From positions 3,012,001 to 3,076,000 of the forward strand of contig NZ_CP045508.1 in assembly GCF_013376475.1 (NCBI RefSeq): 64,000 nucleotides of DNA, written 5' to 3'. A model generated the notes under the pieces. The model was not told the DNA's origin and searched no databases. It saw only the letters and a program-made list of their open reading frames with translations. Below are positions 52,818-62,088 of this stretch, in pieces. Positions within the stretch are counted from its first letter, which is position 1. Each line of letters begins with the position of its first letter. The DNA comes from Desulfolutivibrio sulfoxidireducens (GTDB lineage Bacteria; Desulfobacterota; Desulfovibrionia; Desulfovibrionales; Desulfovibrionaceae). Made by a program: the position numbers and the translations under genes.

Positions 52818-54175
52818 TGGAAGACAAGACGCTTTACGTCGTGCACAGCGTGGATACGGAAGGCCCCCTGTACCAGTCGCCCAAGGCCACCCTGCTGCGG
52901 GTCAACGAGATTTACGGCACGGATTTTCCGACCGACGGGCCGCCGGCCCTGTTGCGGGAGCTCGTGGACAAGCTGGGGCGCCAGGAGATCCCGACGAACG
53001 GGCTTGAGGCCGAGATCGGGCACTTTCTCTCCACGGCCCGCTTTCTCAGCGACCACCGGGACTATGCGGCCGCGATCCAGGAGGCCACCGCCGCGCCGAC
53101 GCGCTCGGCCCTGGCCGATCCGCAGGGTGGCCCGCACCGCTACAGTTGGTTCGTGCTGGACAACACCGCCACCTTCATCAACCCCCGGCGCCGGCTGGTG
53201 GGGTATTCCCAGGTCTACCGGAACCTCCTGGAGAGCGTGGCCCCCTCGAGCCTGGAGCTTGACGGCTTCTACTGGCACTACCACCAGATGCGCCGCGACC
53301 AGCACCCCTTCGTCAAGGAGAGCTCCTTTTTTGCCGACGGCGAGTACGACCAGATCCTGTGCCGGCACATCATCGAGTGCCGGACCTTTCCCGCGGCCTA
53401 CCGGGCGGGGTACTGCCTGGAGCGCTGGGACGCCAACCTCTGGCTGGAGAACTGGATTCCCTTCGACTTCAGCAACCAGGCCGCGAGCTTCGACTACCCG
53501 GTCGCGAAACGCATCGGCCTGGAGCACGACTTCTGGCTGCGCGCGCCGGCGGACTGGTCGCACTACCATCCGGACTCCCGGGACGTGGAACGGCCGGGCA
53601 ATCTGCGCCGGACCATGTTCCGCAGCCTGTGCATCAGGACCCGGCTGTACGCCATGTCCGACGACGACGTGCACGCCGCCTTTCGCCGGGCGGATTCGGG
53701 CCAGCCCACGGTTCTTTCGGGATTCAGCCACGACTTCCGGGCCCTGCGGCCCGAGGCCGAGATACTGCACGAAAAGGTCGCCGCGGTGGCCAGGCACTAC
53801 CCCGACGTGACCTGGCGCAAGGCCACCGCCGTGCAGGCCGCCGCCGGGGTCCTCGGCCTGGGGCATCTTCCGCCGCTTGAACTGGACCTGCGGGTCGAGG
53901 ACGGCATCGTGTACGCCGCGAGCAACCAGGCGGTCTTCGGGAGCGAGCCCTACCTGGCCATAAAAACCGTGGACCACCGGTTTTACACGGAAAATTTCGT
54001 CAAGATCGACGACACGTCATGGGGTTGTCCCCTGCGGTATCCGCAGACCGTGCAGTTTCTCGGCATCGGCGCGTGCAATCCGGCCGGGGACACGGCAACG
54101 TGCCTTCTGGAATGCCGCGCCGGGGCTTTTCACCCGGTGCGGGGAACCGGGTATTGGGCCGGTTCGCCCGAATAG
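52814..54175 (+). CDS. Unknown protein with a NodB-like HSVDTEG motif
   Basis: This 453-residue protein begins with DKTLYVVHSVDTEGPLYQ; the xDxEG motif with nearby His (FYWHYHQMRRDQHPF and SGFSHDFRALRPE) resembles the metal site of NodB-like polysaccharide deacetylases. The middle part is rich in Trp/Tyr and charged residues, consistent with carbohydrate binding. It overlaps the sulfotransferase gene by ATGA. A deacetylase role on the amino sugar is an inference from motif and setting only. Confidence 0.45.
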   Translation: MMEDKTLYVVHSVDTEGPLYQSPKATLLRVNEIYGTDFPTDGPPALLRELVDKLGRQEIPTNGLEAEIGHFLSTARFLSDHRDYAAAIQEATAAPTRSALADPQGGPHRYSWFVLDNTATFINPRRRLVGYSQVYRNLLESVAPSSLELDGFYWHYHQMRRDQHPFVKESSFFADGEYDQILCRHIIECRTFPAAYRAGYCLERWDANLWLENWIPFDFSNQAASFDYPVAKRIGLEHDFWLRAPADWSHYHPDSRDVERPGNLRRTMFRSLCIRTRLYAMSDDDVHAAFRRADSGQPTVLSGFSHDFRALRPEAEILHEKVAAVARHYPDVTWRKATAVQAAAGVLGLGHLPPLELDLRVEDGIVYAASNQAVFGSEPYLAIKTVDHRFYTENFVKIDDTSWGCPLRYPQTVQFLGIGACNPAGDTATCLLECRAGAFHPVRGTGYWAGSPE

Positions 54176-54199
54176 CGGCATCCCGGCCAGGAGCGGACC

Positions 54200-54817
54200 A
54201 TGCGCATCGGACTCATCGACTACGCGGCCGGCAACCTCAGGTCCGTGTCCAACGCCTTCAAGGCCCTGGGCGCGCGGGACCTGACCCTGGTCTCCACCCC
54301 CGGGGAACTCGCCGCCTGCGACAAGATCGTGCTGCCCGGGGTCGGGGCCTTCCCAAAGGCCATGCGGCACCTGCGCGAAAGCGGCCTGGCCGAGGCCCTG
54401 GACCGCGAGGTGCGCCGGGGCAAGCTCTTTTTGGGCATCTGCCTGGGGATGCAACTGGCCATGGATTTCAGCCTGGAACTCGGCAGGACCGAGGGCTTCG
54501 GCTGGGTCCGGGGGGGGGTTACCCCCTTTCCCCGGGACATGGGGCTGAGCGTTCCCCACGTGGGCTGGAACGACGTCCGGCGGGCCCGGACCTCGGCCTT
54601 GCTCGCGGACCTGCCCGAGTCCACGGATTTTTATTTCGTGCACGGCTTTTACGTGTCCTGCGACGACCCTGGCGACGTGCTCCTTTGGTGCAATTACGGC
54701 ATGGATTTTGCTGCGGCCATCCAGAAGGACAACGTGATGGGAACCCAGTTCCACCCGGAAAAAAGCCAGACCCACGGCCTGAAGCTTCTTGAGAACTTCA
54801 TGAACATGCCATGCTGA
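54200..54817 (+). CDS. hisH: HisH-type glutamine amidotransferase subunit (sugar modification)
   Basis: This 205-residue protein is a class I glutaminase with the nucleophile Cys in LGICLGMQLAMDFS and His/Glu in GTQFHPEKSQTHG. It releases ammonia for its partner HisF. An AGGAG site lies 6 bases before the ATG. The absence of other his genes and the presence of the amidotransferase behind it show that it is a paralogue for sugar amidation, not histidine synthesis. Confidence 0.88.
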   Translation: MRIGLIDYAAGNLRSVSNAFKALGARDLTLVSTPGELAACDKIVLPGVGAFPKAMRHLRESGLAEALDREVRRGKLFLGICLGMQLAMDFSLELGRTEGFGWVRGGVTPFPRDMGLSVPHVGWNDVRRARTSALLADLPESTDFYFVHGFYVSCDDPGDVLLWCNYGMDFAAAIQKDNVMGTQFHPEKSQTHGLKLLENFMNMPC

Positions 54818-55575
54818 AACGACGCCTCATCGCGGTGCTCGTCGTCAGGGACGGCAGGATCGTCCAGAGCGAGCGCTTCCGCCATCCGCACCTGATCCAT
54901 GACGACCCCGTGTTCGCCATGGACTGCTTCAACAAGTGGGCCGTGGACGAGATCGTCACCTTAAACGTCAGCCGTTCGCCGGAAAGCCGGGCGGGATTTC
55001 TCGATGTCGTCGGCCGGCTCTCGGACAAATGCTTCGTGCCCCACAGCGTGGGCGGCTGGATCGAGCACGAGTCCCAGGCCCGGGACCTGCTCAACGTGGG
55101 GGCGGACAAGATCATCGTCAACACCGCCGCCTATCGCGACCCACGCCTCGTCCCGGGCCTGGCCGACGCGTTCGGCAGCCAGTGCGTGGTGGTCTCCATC
55201 GACGCAAAACGCGACGAGGGGGGCCGGGAGCTGGTGTGCATCGACCGGGGGCGCGAGCTCACGCCGACCCCGGTGATCGAGTGGGCGAGGACCGTGGAGG
55301 GGCGCGGGGCCGGGGAGCTGTTCGTCAACTCCATCGACCACGACGGGATGCGCCGGGGCTACGACCTGGACCTGATGCGCCGGGTCAAGCGGGCGGTCAC
55401 CATCCCGGTCATCGGCTTCGGCGGCGTCTTTGAATGGGACGACCTGGCGGCCGGCGTCGAGATCGCCGACCTTGACGCCGTGGCCGTGGCCAACAAGCTG
55501 CATTACATCGAAAACAGCGGCAAGCACGCCAAGCGCCACCTCATCGGCAAGGGCTTGCCGTTTCGGGCCGTCTGA
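54811..55575 (+). CDS. hisF: HisF-like protein lacking catalytic Asp11 (sugar amidation)
   Basis: This 254-residue barrel overlaps hisH by 7 bases. Its start MLKRRLIAVLVVRDGRIV aligns without gaps to HisF, but residue 11 is Val instead of the Asp needed for cyclase chemistry; D131 (SIDAKRDEG) is kept. The phosphate loops remain (NTAAYRDP, IGFGGVFEW). It most likely only channels ammonia from HisH to the amidotransferase encoded next, as the HisF2/HisH2 pairs in Pseudomonas O-antigen loci do. Confidence 0.85.
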   Translation: MLKRRLIAVLVVRDGRIVQSERFRHPHLIHDDPVFAMDCFNKWAVDEIVTLNVSRSPESRAGFLDVVGRLSDKCFVPHSVGGWIEHESQARDLLNVGADKIIVNTAAYRDPRLVPGLADAFGSQCVVVSIDAKRDEGGRELVCIDRGRELTPTPVIEWARTVEGRGAGELFVNSIDHDGMRRGYDLDLMRRVKRAVTIPVIGFGGVFEWDDLAAGVEIADLDAVAVANKLHYIENSGKHAKRHLIGKGLPFRAV

Positions 55576-55686
55576 GCGGGGCCGGTTCCAGGCCTTTCCG
55601 GCAAAGGCCTGTGCGTCGCGCGGGCAGTCCCTTTCGATTCGACCCGCCCCAAGGGGTCCGCAAACAGTCCATCCGGGATGGAGACC

Positions 55687-56988
55687 ATGAGATACTGCAA
55701 ACGATGCTGCTACCCTGAAAATGCCAAGCCCACCATCATCTTCGACGAGGATGGCGTGTGCAGCGGATGCCGCTACCATGAGAGCCGTTCCGACGCGGAC
55801 ATCGATTGGGACCAGCGGGAGGCGATGCTCGCCCGCCTCATGGAGCAGACCCGCGCGGAGGCCAAAAAACGCGGCGCCCCCTACGATTGCATCATCCCCG
55901 TGAGCGGCGGCAAGGACAGCCATTTCCAGACCTGGCTTTTGACCACCCGCTACGGCATGAACCCCCTGCTGGTGGCCTTCAACCACACGTTCAACACCCC
56001 TTCCGGGCAACGCAACCTGGAAAACCTGGTGACCCGCTCGGGCTGCGACCTTTTGCGCATCACCCCAAGCCCATGCTCGGTGCGCAAGGTCTCGCGCTTC
56101 ATGCTCAAGCGCGTGGGCGATCTGACCTGGCACTACCACGCCGGCATCTATACCGTGCCCTTTCAGGTCTCGGCGCGGATGAACATCCCGCTGATCGTCT
56201 GGGGGGAACACGGCTACGCCGAACTGACCGGCATGTTCTCCATCAAGGATTTCGTGGAGTTCACCCGCTGGACCCGCAAGCAATACGACATGCGCGGCCT
56301 GGACGTCTTCGACGTGGTCAACGACGCCGGCAACGACATCGAACTCAAGGACATGGCGTCCTACATTTTCCCGTCCTCCGAGGATGTGGAGCGCGTGAAC
56401 ATGCGCGGCATCTATCTGAGCAACTTCATCAACTGGGAGGCCAAGCGCCAGACCGAACTGATGATAAAGGAATGGGGGTTCGCCCCTGTGACCTACAGGC
56501 GGGAGCGCACCTTCAACCTGTATTCCCACATCGAGGACCACGCCAACGAGGTGCACGACTATATGAAGTTCCTCAAGTTCGGGTACGGCCGGGCCACGGA
56601 CGCGGCCAGCCGCGAGATCCGCCTGGGCCGGCTGACCCGGGAAGAGGGGATTTCGCTGGTGCGCGAGTACGACCACGTGGAGCCTTCGACCCTCTCCACC
56701 TATCTCGATCTCTACGAGATGGACAAAAAGGAGTTCTACGCCCTCTTCGACGCGAAACGCGACCCCGCGATCTGGACACGCGACGCAAGCGGGGACTGGG
56801 CGCTTCGGGACGCCTGCCACCGGCAGGACATGGACCAGGGGCACGAGGCCTTCAGGCCGGCCATGGATGCGGGCGACCACATCTTCGCCCCCCATAACCG
56901 GCACCTCTACTACAACCCCGCGTTGCCCCCCGAGCCGTCCGGCGATCCCCGATTGGACGAACCGGCCATGAAATTCAAGGTGTTATAG
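55687..56988 (+). CDS. N-acetyl sugar amidotransferase (PseA/WbpG family)
   Basis: This 433-residue protein has N-terminal zinc cysteines (YCKRCCYP and CSGCRYH), then the PP-loop IIPVSGGKDSHFQTWLLTTRYG that activates the carbonyl with ATP, and late HIEDHANEVHDYMKFLKFGYG. It belongs to the TIGR03573 family, which converts an N-acetyl group into acetamidino using ammonia from HisH/HisF. The start at 55687 gives MRYCKRC and GGAG just before it; 55678 is an alternative. It gives the best clue to a rare group on the sugar. Confidence 0.85.
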   Translation: MRYCKRCCYPENAKPTIIFDEDGVCSGCRYHESRSDADIDWDQREAMLARLMEQTRAEAKKRGAPYDCIIPVSGGKDSHFQTWLLTTRYGMNPLLVAFNHTFNTPSGQRNLENLVTRSGCDLLRITPSPCSVRKVSRFMLKRVGDLTWHYHAGIYTVPFQVSARMNIPLIVWGEHGYAELTGMFSIKDFVEFTRWTRKQYDMRGLDVFDVVNDAGNDIELKDMASYIFPSSEDVERVNMRGIYLSNFINWEAKRQTELMIKEWGFAPVTYRRERTFNLYSHIEDHANEVHDYMKFLKFGYGRATDAASREIRLGRLTREEGISLVREYDHVEPSTLSTYLDLYEMDKKEFYALFDAKRDPAIWTRDASGDWALRDACHRQDMDQGHEAFRPAMDAGDHIFAPHNRHLYYNPALPPEPSGDPRLDEPAMKFKVL

Positions 56989-57002
56989 GTACAGGCGACG
57001 AG

Positions 57003-57902
57003 ATGACGCACCAGGAGAAGAACCTTCCGGCCGACACCTGCCCGCTGTGCGGGGCCAGGGACGTCCCCCTGTGCTTTGAGCGCGAAAGCGGGGAGCGCTA
57101 CCACCAGTGCGGCTGCGGCATGGTGTTTCTGGCCAACGGCACGCCCGAGTGCCACTACCCGGTGGACGCGTTGTCCGAAAAAATGCGGCGTTGCGGATTT
57201 TTCTGGGACTATCGGGGCAACAAGCTGCGTTCGATCGCCCAAAGCCACATGCGCTGGGTCCTGTCCCGGCTTCGGGGGCAAGAGCTGTCGCACCCGCCGC
57301 GGGCCTTGAGCGTGGGCTGCGCCTACGGCCACGACCTGTACGAACTCAAAAAAGCCGGGTGGCGGGTCCTTGGCGTGGACCACGACGCAAGCTTTGCCGA
57401 ACGCGCCAGGCGGCAGCACGGCATCGAGGTGAAAACCGCCTTCTTTGAGGCCCTTGACCTTGGCGAGGATTTCGACCTGGTCATTCTGGCCAGCGTTCTG
57501 CCCTATCTGACGGACATCCGGGCCAGTCTGCGCCGCCTGGAGCAACTGACGCGACCCGGCGGATGTGTCTTTATCACCACGCGGGACATCGACCACTGCG
57601 ACGTGGCCGAGGTGCTTTCCTACCCCATGAACGTGCATGCCCGGCAGTATTTCACCACGGCGGGCCTTGCGGCCCTGTCACAGGCCCACGGTTTTTCCCC
57701 GGTCGCCTGCGAATCCTTCGCCGTGCGCCACCCCTTTTTCACCCGGATTCTGCCCCGTCTGCGCGAGGGGCGGCCAAAACGCCTGGCCCGGGGCCTGGCC
57801 AACCTGCAGCACGCGGCCGCCAACGCCCTGGGCCTGGACTGCTACCGCCCCGCCCAGGGCGGGCACGCGAACCAGGTGCGTTTTCTGGCCCGCAAGACCT
57901 GA
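57003..57902 (+). CDS. Methyltransferase with N-terminal zinc ribbon
   Basis: This 299-residue protein has a zinc-ribbon-like N-terminus (CPLCGARDVPLCF ... YHQCGCGMVF) and a class I SAM core with motif ALSVGCAYGHDLYELKKAG near residue 100 and VLGVDHDASF. Such two-part proteins occur in surface polysaccharide loci and methylate sugars or process the growing chain. Target not identifiable. Confidence 0.75.
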   Translation: MTHQEKNLPADTCPLCGARDVPLCFERESGERYHQCGCGMVFLANGTPECHYPVDALSEKMRRCGFFWDYRGNKLRSIAQSHMRWVLSRLRGQELSHPPRALSVGCAYGHDLYELKKAGWRVLGVDHDASFAERARRQHGIEVKTAFFEALDLGEDFDLVILASVLPYLTDIRASLRRLEQLTRPGGCVFITTRDIDHCDVAEVLSYPMNVHARQYFTTAGLAALSQAHGFSPVACESFAVRHPFFTRILPRLREGRPKRLARGLANLQHAAANALGLDCYRPAQGGHANQVRFLARKT

Positions 57903-57923
57903 GCCGGGTTCGGGAGCCTTCGC

Positions 57924-59159
57924 ATGCTCTGCTTTTTCGGCAATTGCCAGGTGGCCCACATGCGGGCGACCCTCGCCTCGACCGGGGAAACCACCACCTA
58001 TGTGCGCCTGCCGCACACCGATTTTTTCACAGACGCGGATGTGGGACCTCGCCATGTGGCGTTTCGACGTCAGGCGGTGGCGATGGGCCTGGAGAAAAAT
58101 CTGACCTCACGGGTTCTCATCCCCCAGCAGGAGTTGCGAACCCTGAAACCCGCGGTCATCGTCACCAACCTCTTCAACGAACGCCCCGTGCTGACCCGCG
58201 CGGATGACGGATACAGCGTCTCCATCTCGCAAAACGACCTGGCCAAATGCTCCAGGGCCCAACGGGAGTGGCTCCTCGCCGGCTTTGTTTTCCGCCAGGC
58301 CGACCCGACCGGCTATGCCCGGCGGTTTGTGGAGTATCTGAAGCGGCTCAGAAAGGCCTACCCGGAAACGCCTCTCGTGTTGCTGGACCGTCTGCGACCT
58401 TGTCCGGCCATCGGCCCCTCCCCGCGTTCGCTGCTGCACGAATGGGATGAACGCTTCCAGGAGATGTGGGCGGTCATTTCGCAAGGGGCCATGGCAACCG
58501 GAGGAGTCCGGTTCTTCTCGCTGGAGGCCGCCACGGCCCGGTTCTGCATGCGGGCCGCCCACGGCATCGACGAGGCCGTGCCGTTTCTGCGCTTTGACGA
58601 CGAGCTCCCCTGCCTGGCCCGGCCCCGGGGATGCCCGCCTGACCAGACTCCTGATCCGGCCTCTCACGCCAGAAGGGACATCGAGCACTTCTCCGCGTCT
58701 TTTTCCGAATTCCTGGCCAAGCTCCTTGTTTCGGGCGTCGCGCCTCGGGAACCGGACGCGGCGCACAGGGCCTGGCTTGCCGCCCCGTATGCGCCGCGCC
58801 CCCTGGACGGCACGGCCTTGCGACAACTGCTCGGCAGCGGGGACGCCCATCGCACGGCCATCGCCCTGGGCAACATGATTTTGAGAAAAAAACCGGCCAC
58901 CGAGGCGTTGCTCGAACATGCCCGGGACATACCCGCCCAGCAGAACGTCCTGAACATGGTCCGGGGCTATGCCCTGGCCTTCCCGTCTGTGGGAATCGTT
59001 CGCTGGTGCGCCATGCACGCGAAAAAGGCGGCTCGGGACCTGGCCTTCCGCGAGGAGGGCTATCTCGGCAATTACCTGGGGCGGGTCGAGGCCGTCGCGC
59101 AGGCCGCGACCGCCCGCCTGGCGTCGGCCATGCGCGCGCGTGAGGCGATTTCGGCCTGA
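57924..59159 (+). CDS. WcbI-like polysaccharide biosynthesis protein
   Basis: This 411-residue protein begins MLCFFGNCQVAHMRATLA, matching the GNCQ motif of WcbI, a capsule protein proposed to be an acetyltransferase. It has GGGAG 8 bases upstream. Later parts (LLDRLRPCPAIGP; a C-terminal helical region from about 300) are not recognised. It sits between a methyltransferase and an SDR enzyme in the same direction. Confidence 0.55.
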   Translation: MLCFFGNCQVAHMRATLASTGETTTYVRLPHTDFFTDADVGPRHVAFRRQAVAMGLEKNLTSRVLIPQQELRTLKPAVIVTNLFNERPVLTRADDGYSVSISQNDLAKCSRAQREWLLAGFVFRQADPTGYARRFVEYLKRLRKAYPETPLVLLDRLRPCPAIGPSPRSLLHEWDERFQEMWAVISQGAMATGGVRFFSLEAATARFCMRAAHGIDEAVPFLRFDDELPCLARPRGCPPDQTPDPASHARRDIEHFSASFSEFLAKLLVSGVAPREPDAAHRAWLAAPYAPRPLDGTALRQLLGSGDAHRTAIALGNMILRKKPATEALLEHARDIPAQQNVLNMVRGYALAFPSVGIVRWCAMHAKKAARDLAFREEGYLGNYLGRVEAVAQAATARLASAMRAREAISA

Positions 59160-59189
59160 TCCAGGGCCGTGACCGGAACGGAGGAGGCG

Positions 59190-59963
59190 ATGCGGGAACT
59201 CAGGCTGGACACAAAGGCCGTGGCCATCACCGGGGGGCTGGGCCGAATAGGCTGCGCCGTGGCCCAGTGCCTGTGCGAATCCGGGGCCCGGGTCCTGATC
59301 CTCGACCGGGCCGAGGCCCTGGGGAACGCCGCGTGCCCGACGCCAACCGAGGGCGAGTGGGAGACCCGGGCCCTCGACGTGACCGACTTCGCGGACCTCG
59401 ACGCCCGTCTGGCCGCCCTGGAAAAGGACTTCGCCCCCCTGGACGGATGGGTCAACTGCGCCTACCCCCGCACGCCGGACTGGGGCGCGCCCTTCGAGAA
59501 GACCACCCCGGAGCACTGGCTGCGGAATCTGGAGCTGCAGATGGGCGCAAGCTGCCTGTGGGCCGAGGCCGCGGCCAGGGCCATGGCCCGGCGCAACCGG
59601 GGCAGCGTGGTCAGCCTGGGCTCGGTCTACGGGTCACAGGCCCCGGACTTCGCCATCTACGCCGGCACGGACAAGACCACGCCGGCGGTGTACAGCGCGG
59701 TCAAGGGCGGGATCGTGGCCCACGCCAGATGGCTGGCAAGCTATTTCGGGCCAAGGGGCGTGCGCGTCAACGCGGTCTGCCCCGGCGGGGTCCGCCATGC
59801 CCAAAGCGAGCCTTTTCTGGGCAACTTCACCTCCCGCACGCTGCTCGGGCGCATGGCCGAACCCCGCGAGGTGGGCGCGGCCGTGGTGTTTCTGCTCTCC
59901 GACGGCGCCGGCTACATCACCGGGCAGGCCTTACTGGTGGACGGCGGCATGAGCGTTTTTTGA
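59190..59963 (+). CDS. Short-chain dehydrogenase, PtmA-like
   Basis: The ATG at 59190 has GAGGAGG upstream and gives 257 residues (an in-frame GTG at 59169 lacks this). Features: AVAITGGLGRIGCAVAQ, VNCAYPRTPDWGAPF, catalytic Ser/Tyr/Lys in SLGSVYG and YSAVKGG, and C-terminal GQALLVDGGMSVF. VNCAYPR is characteristic of PtmA-type SDRs found with legionaminic acid synthesis in Campylobacter, where they are required for flagellin glycosylation, though the exact reaction is unclear. Confidence 0.72.
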   Translation: MRELRLDTKAVAITGGLGRIGCAVAQCLCESGARVLILDRAEALGNAACPTPTEGEWETRALDVTDFADLDARLAALEKDFAPLDGWVNCAYPRTPDWGAPFEKTTPEHWLRNLELQMGASCLWAEAAARAMARRNRGSVVSLGSVYGSQAPDFAIYAGTDKTTPAVYSAVKGGIVAHARWLASYFGPRGVRVNAVCPGGVRHAQSEPFLGNFTSRTLLGRMAEPREVGAAVVFLLSDGAGYITGQALLVDGGMSVF

Positions 59964-59986
59964 CCTTGAAACAAGGGTGATCGGCC

Positions 59987-61207
59987 ATGTCCTTTTTCCC
60001 GCACGGGTTTGCCGAGGCCTTCCTGTCGCGCGTCGCGTCCGTGGTCGGCGGGGGGGAAGGCGTGGTGCCCCTGCACGAGCCCGACCTGGGCGAGGCGGAA
60101 CGGCGCAGCGTCCTTGCCTGCCTCGAGTCGACCTTCGTCTCCACCGTCGGCGAGCACACCCCGCGCTTCGAACGGCTCCTGGCCGACTACGTGGGCTGCC
60201 GCGAGGCCGTGGGCATGGTCAACGGCACGGCCGCCCTGCACATGTGCCTTCTGGGCGCGGGGGTACGGCCCGGCGACGAGGTCGTGCTGCCCTCGCTCAG
60301 CTTCGTGGCCACGGCCAACGCCGTGGGCTATTGCGGCGCCGTGCCCCATTTCGCCGACGTGGAACCCCAGACCCTCTGCCTGTGCCCGGACAGGCTGCGG
60401 GACCATCTGCGCCGCCACGTGGACAGGCGCCCGGACGGGGCCTTCAACAAGGAGACCTCGCGCCGCGTCGCCGCGCTCGTGCCCATGCACGCCTTCGGCC
60501 ATCCCGCAAAACTCGACGACCTGCGCGCCCTGTGCGTCGAATACGGCCTGGCCCTGGTGGAGGACGCGGCCCAGGCCCTGGGCACACGCCTCGACGGACG
60601 CGGCGTCGGGGCCTTTGGTCTGTGCGGGGCCCTCAGCTTCAACGGCAACAAGATCATCACCACCGGGGGGGGCGGCGCGGTATTGACCGACGACCCGGAA
60701 CTGGCGGCGTGGATCCGCCACACCGCCGCCACGGCCAAGAAACCGCACCCCTGGAAGTTCAGCCACGACCAGCCCGGCTTCAACTATCGCCTGCCCAACC
60801 TCAACGCGTCCCTGGGCATCCCGCAATTGCGGCGCATCGAGGAGCTGGTGGCGGCGAAAAGACGGCTGGCCGCGGCCTACGCCGCCGCGTTCGCCGACAT
60901 CGCGCAATGCCGCTTCGTCGCGGAGCGTCCCGAGGCGCGCAGCAACTACTGGCTGTGCACCGTGGTGCTCGACCCTCGGGGGGAACTCGGCGACAGGGCC
61001 GAAGAGCTCCGCGCCGAGGTGCTCGCCGCCGCGCACGGACGCGGCCTTCTGCTGCGCCCGGTCTGGGAGCCCCTGCACACCCTGCCCATGTATCGCCGCT
61101 GCCCGAAGGGCGATCTGGGCGTCACCGAGTTTCTGGCCCCGCGCATCGTCAACCTCCCCAGCAGTTCCCATCTGGGTCGGGCCCTGCCCGGGGACGGGAC
61201 CGCATGA
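59987..61207 (+). CDS. legC: Sugar aminotransferase, LegC-like (DegT family, second copy)
   Basis: This 406-residue PLP enzyme has VVPLHEPDLGEAERRSVLAC and FVSTVGEHTPRFER at the N-terminus, the signature of LegC, then NGTAALHMCLLGAGVRPGDEVVLPSLSF, LVEDAAQALGTRLDG and the PLP Lys in SFNGNKIITTGGGG. LegC aminates the 4-keto sugar made by LegB. The stop overlaps the next gene. It opens the second sugar module (LegC, transferase, NeuB, PtmE). Confidence 0.83.
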   Translation: MSFFPHGFAEAFLSRVASVVGGGEGVVPLHEPDLGEAERRSVLACLESTFVSTVGEHTPRFERLLADYVGCREAVGMVNGTAALHMCLLGAGVRPGDEVVLPSLSFVATANAVGYCGAVPHFADVEPQTLCLCPDRLRDHLRRHVDRRPDGAFNKETSRRVAALVPMHAFGHPAKLDDLRALCVEYGLALVEDAAQALGTRLDGRGVGAFGLCGALSFNGNKIITTGGGGAVLTDDPELAAWIRHTAATAKKPHPWKFSHDQPGFNYRLPNLNASLGIPQLRRIEELVAAKRRLAAAYAAAFADIAQCRFVAERPEARSNYWLCTVVLDPRGELGDRAEELRAEVLAAAHGRGLLLRPVWEPLHTLPMYRRCPKGDLGVTEFLAPRIVNLPSSSHLGRALPGDGTA

Positions 61208-62088
61208 GCGGGCTGTCCCTGGCGGTCTATTCCACCATCCATCCCGGGGTCCTGCCCTATCTGAAAGACTGGTCCGCCTCGCTTGCGGCCCAGCACGACC
61301 GGGACTTCGCACTGATCCTCGGCCTGGACATGGTCGACGAGGCGGACCTCGCCCGGGCCCGCGGGGGCGGGCCGGACGCGGTCGTGGTCAAGGCCCCGCC
61401 GGGCGCCTCTCCGGCCCGGGTCCGGACCCTGGCCCTCACGCGGGCCGTATCCGAATACGACGGCATCCTGTTCCTGGACGCCGACGACGTCATGTTGCCC
61501 CACCGGGTGGCCGAGACCAAAAAGCGCCTGCGGGAGCTGGACTGTTGCGGCTTCGGCCTGCGGCTCATCGACGGCGCGGGAGGCGATCTCGGCCTGACGA
61601 TGGGGATGCGCGAGGACTTTTCCCTGGTTCGCGGCAACCTCTACGGCATGTCCAACACGGCCTACAGGACGCGTTTCGTCCGGCGCGCCCTGCCGTTTCC
61701 CGAAGGCTGCCTGTGCCTGGACTGGTACCTCGCGGCCCTGGCCGAGGCCGAGGGGGCGGGCCTGGGATTCGAGAACGAACCGGCCGGGCTGTATCGGCAG
61801 CATCCGGACAACTGCGCGTCGCTGCTCCCCCCGTTCACCCGCCAGGGGGTCCGGGCCGCGACCCGGGTGGTGCGCGACTTTCTGGCGCGCCTGATCCCGG
61901 CCCTGCCCGCGCGGCGTCGGGAACTCTACCGGGAACGGGCCGCCGAGGTGGCGCTTTTCACCCGGGCCATGGAAACGGATGACGACGCCGCCACGGGCTA
62001 TCTGCGGGCCCTGGCCGAAAAGCCCCTGCTCGAACACTGGTGGGCGCAGGTGGCCAACAAGAAATTGGAGCACCTATGGAAACGCTGA
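61204..62088 (+). CDS. Glycosyltransferase family 2-like protein
   Basis: This 294-residue protein has a GT-A-like start (LSLAVYSTIHPGVLPYLKDWSASLAAQ), the metal motif in GILFLDADDVMLPHRV and LCLDWYLAALAEAEG near the acceptor site. It is shorter than standard GT2 enzymes at the front but follows the family pattern. It overlaps both neighbours (ATGA with legC, 13 bases with neuB), so it is tightly co-translated and probably transfers the sugar made by this module. Confidence 0.7.
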   Translation: MSGLSLAVYSTIHPGVLPYLKDWSASLAAQHDRDFALILGLDMVDEADLARARGGGPDAVVVKAPPGASPARVRTLALTRAVSEYDGILFLDADDVMLPHRVAETKKRLRELDCCGFGLRLIDGAGGDLGLTMGMREDFSLVRGNLYGMSNTAYRTRFVRRALPFPEGCLCLDWYLAALAEAEGAGLGFENEPAGLYRQHPDNCASLLPPFTRQGVRAATRVVRDFLARLIPALPARRRELYRERAAEVALFTRAMETDDDAATGYLRALAEKPLLEHWWAQVANKKLEHLWKR

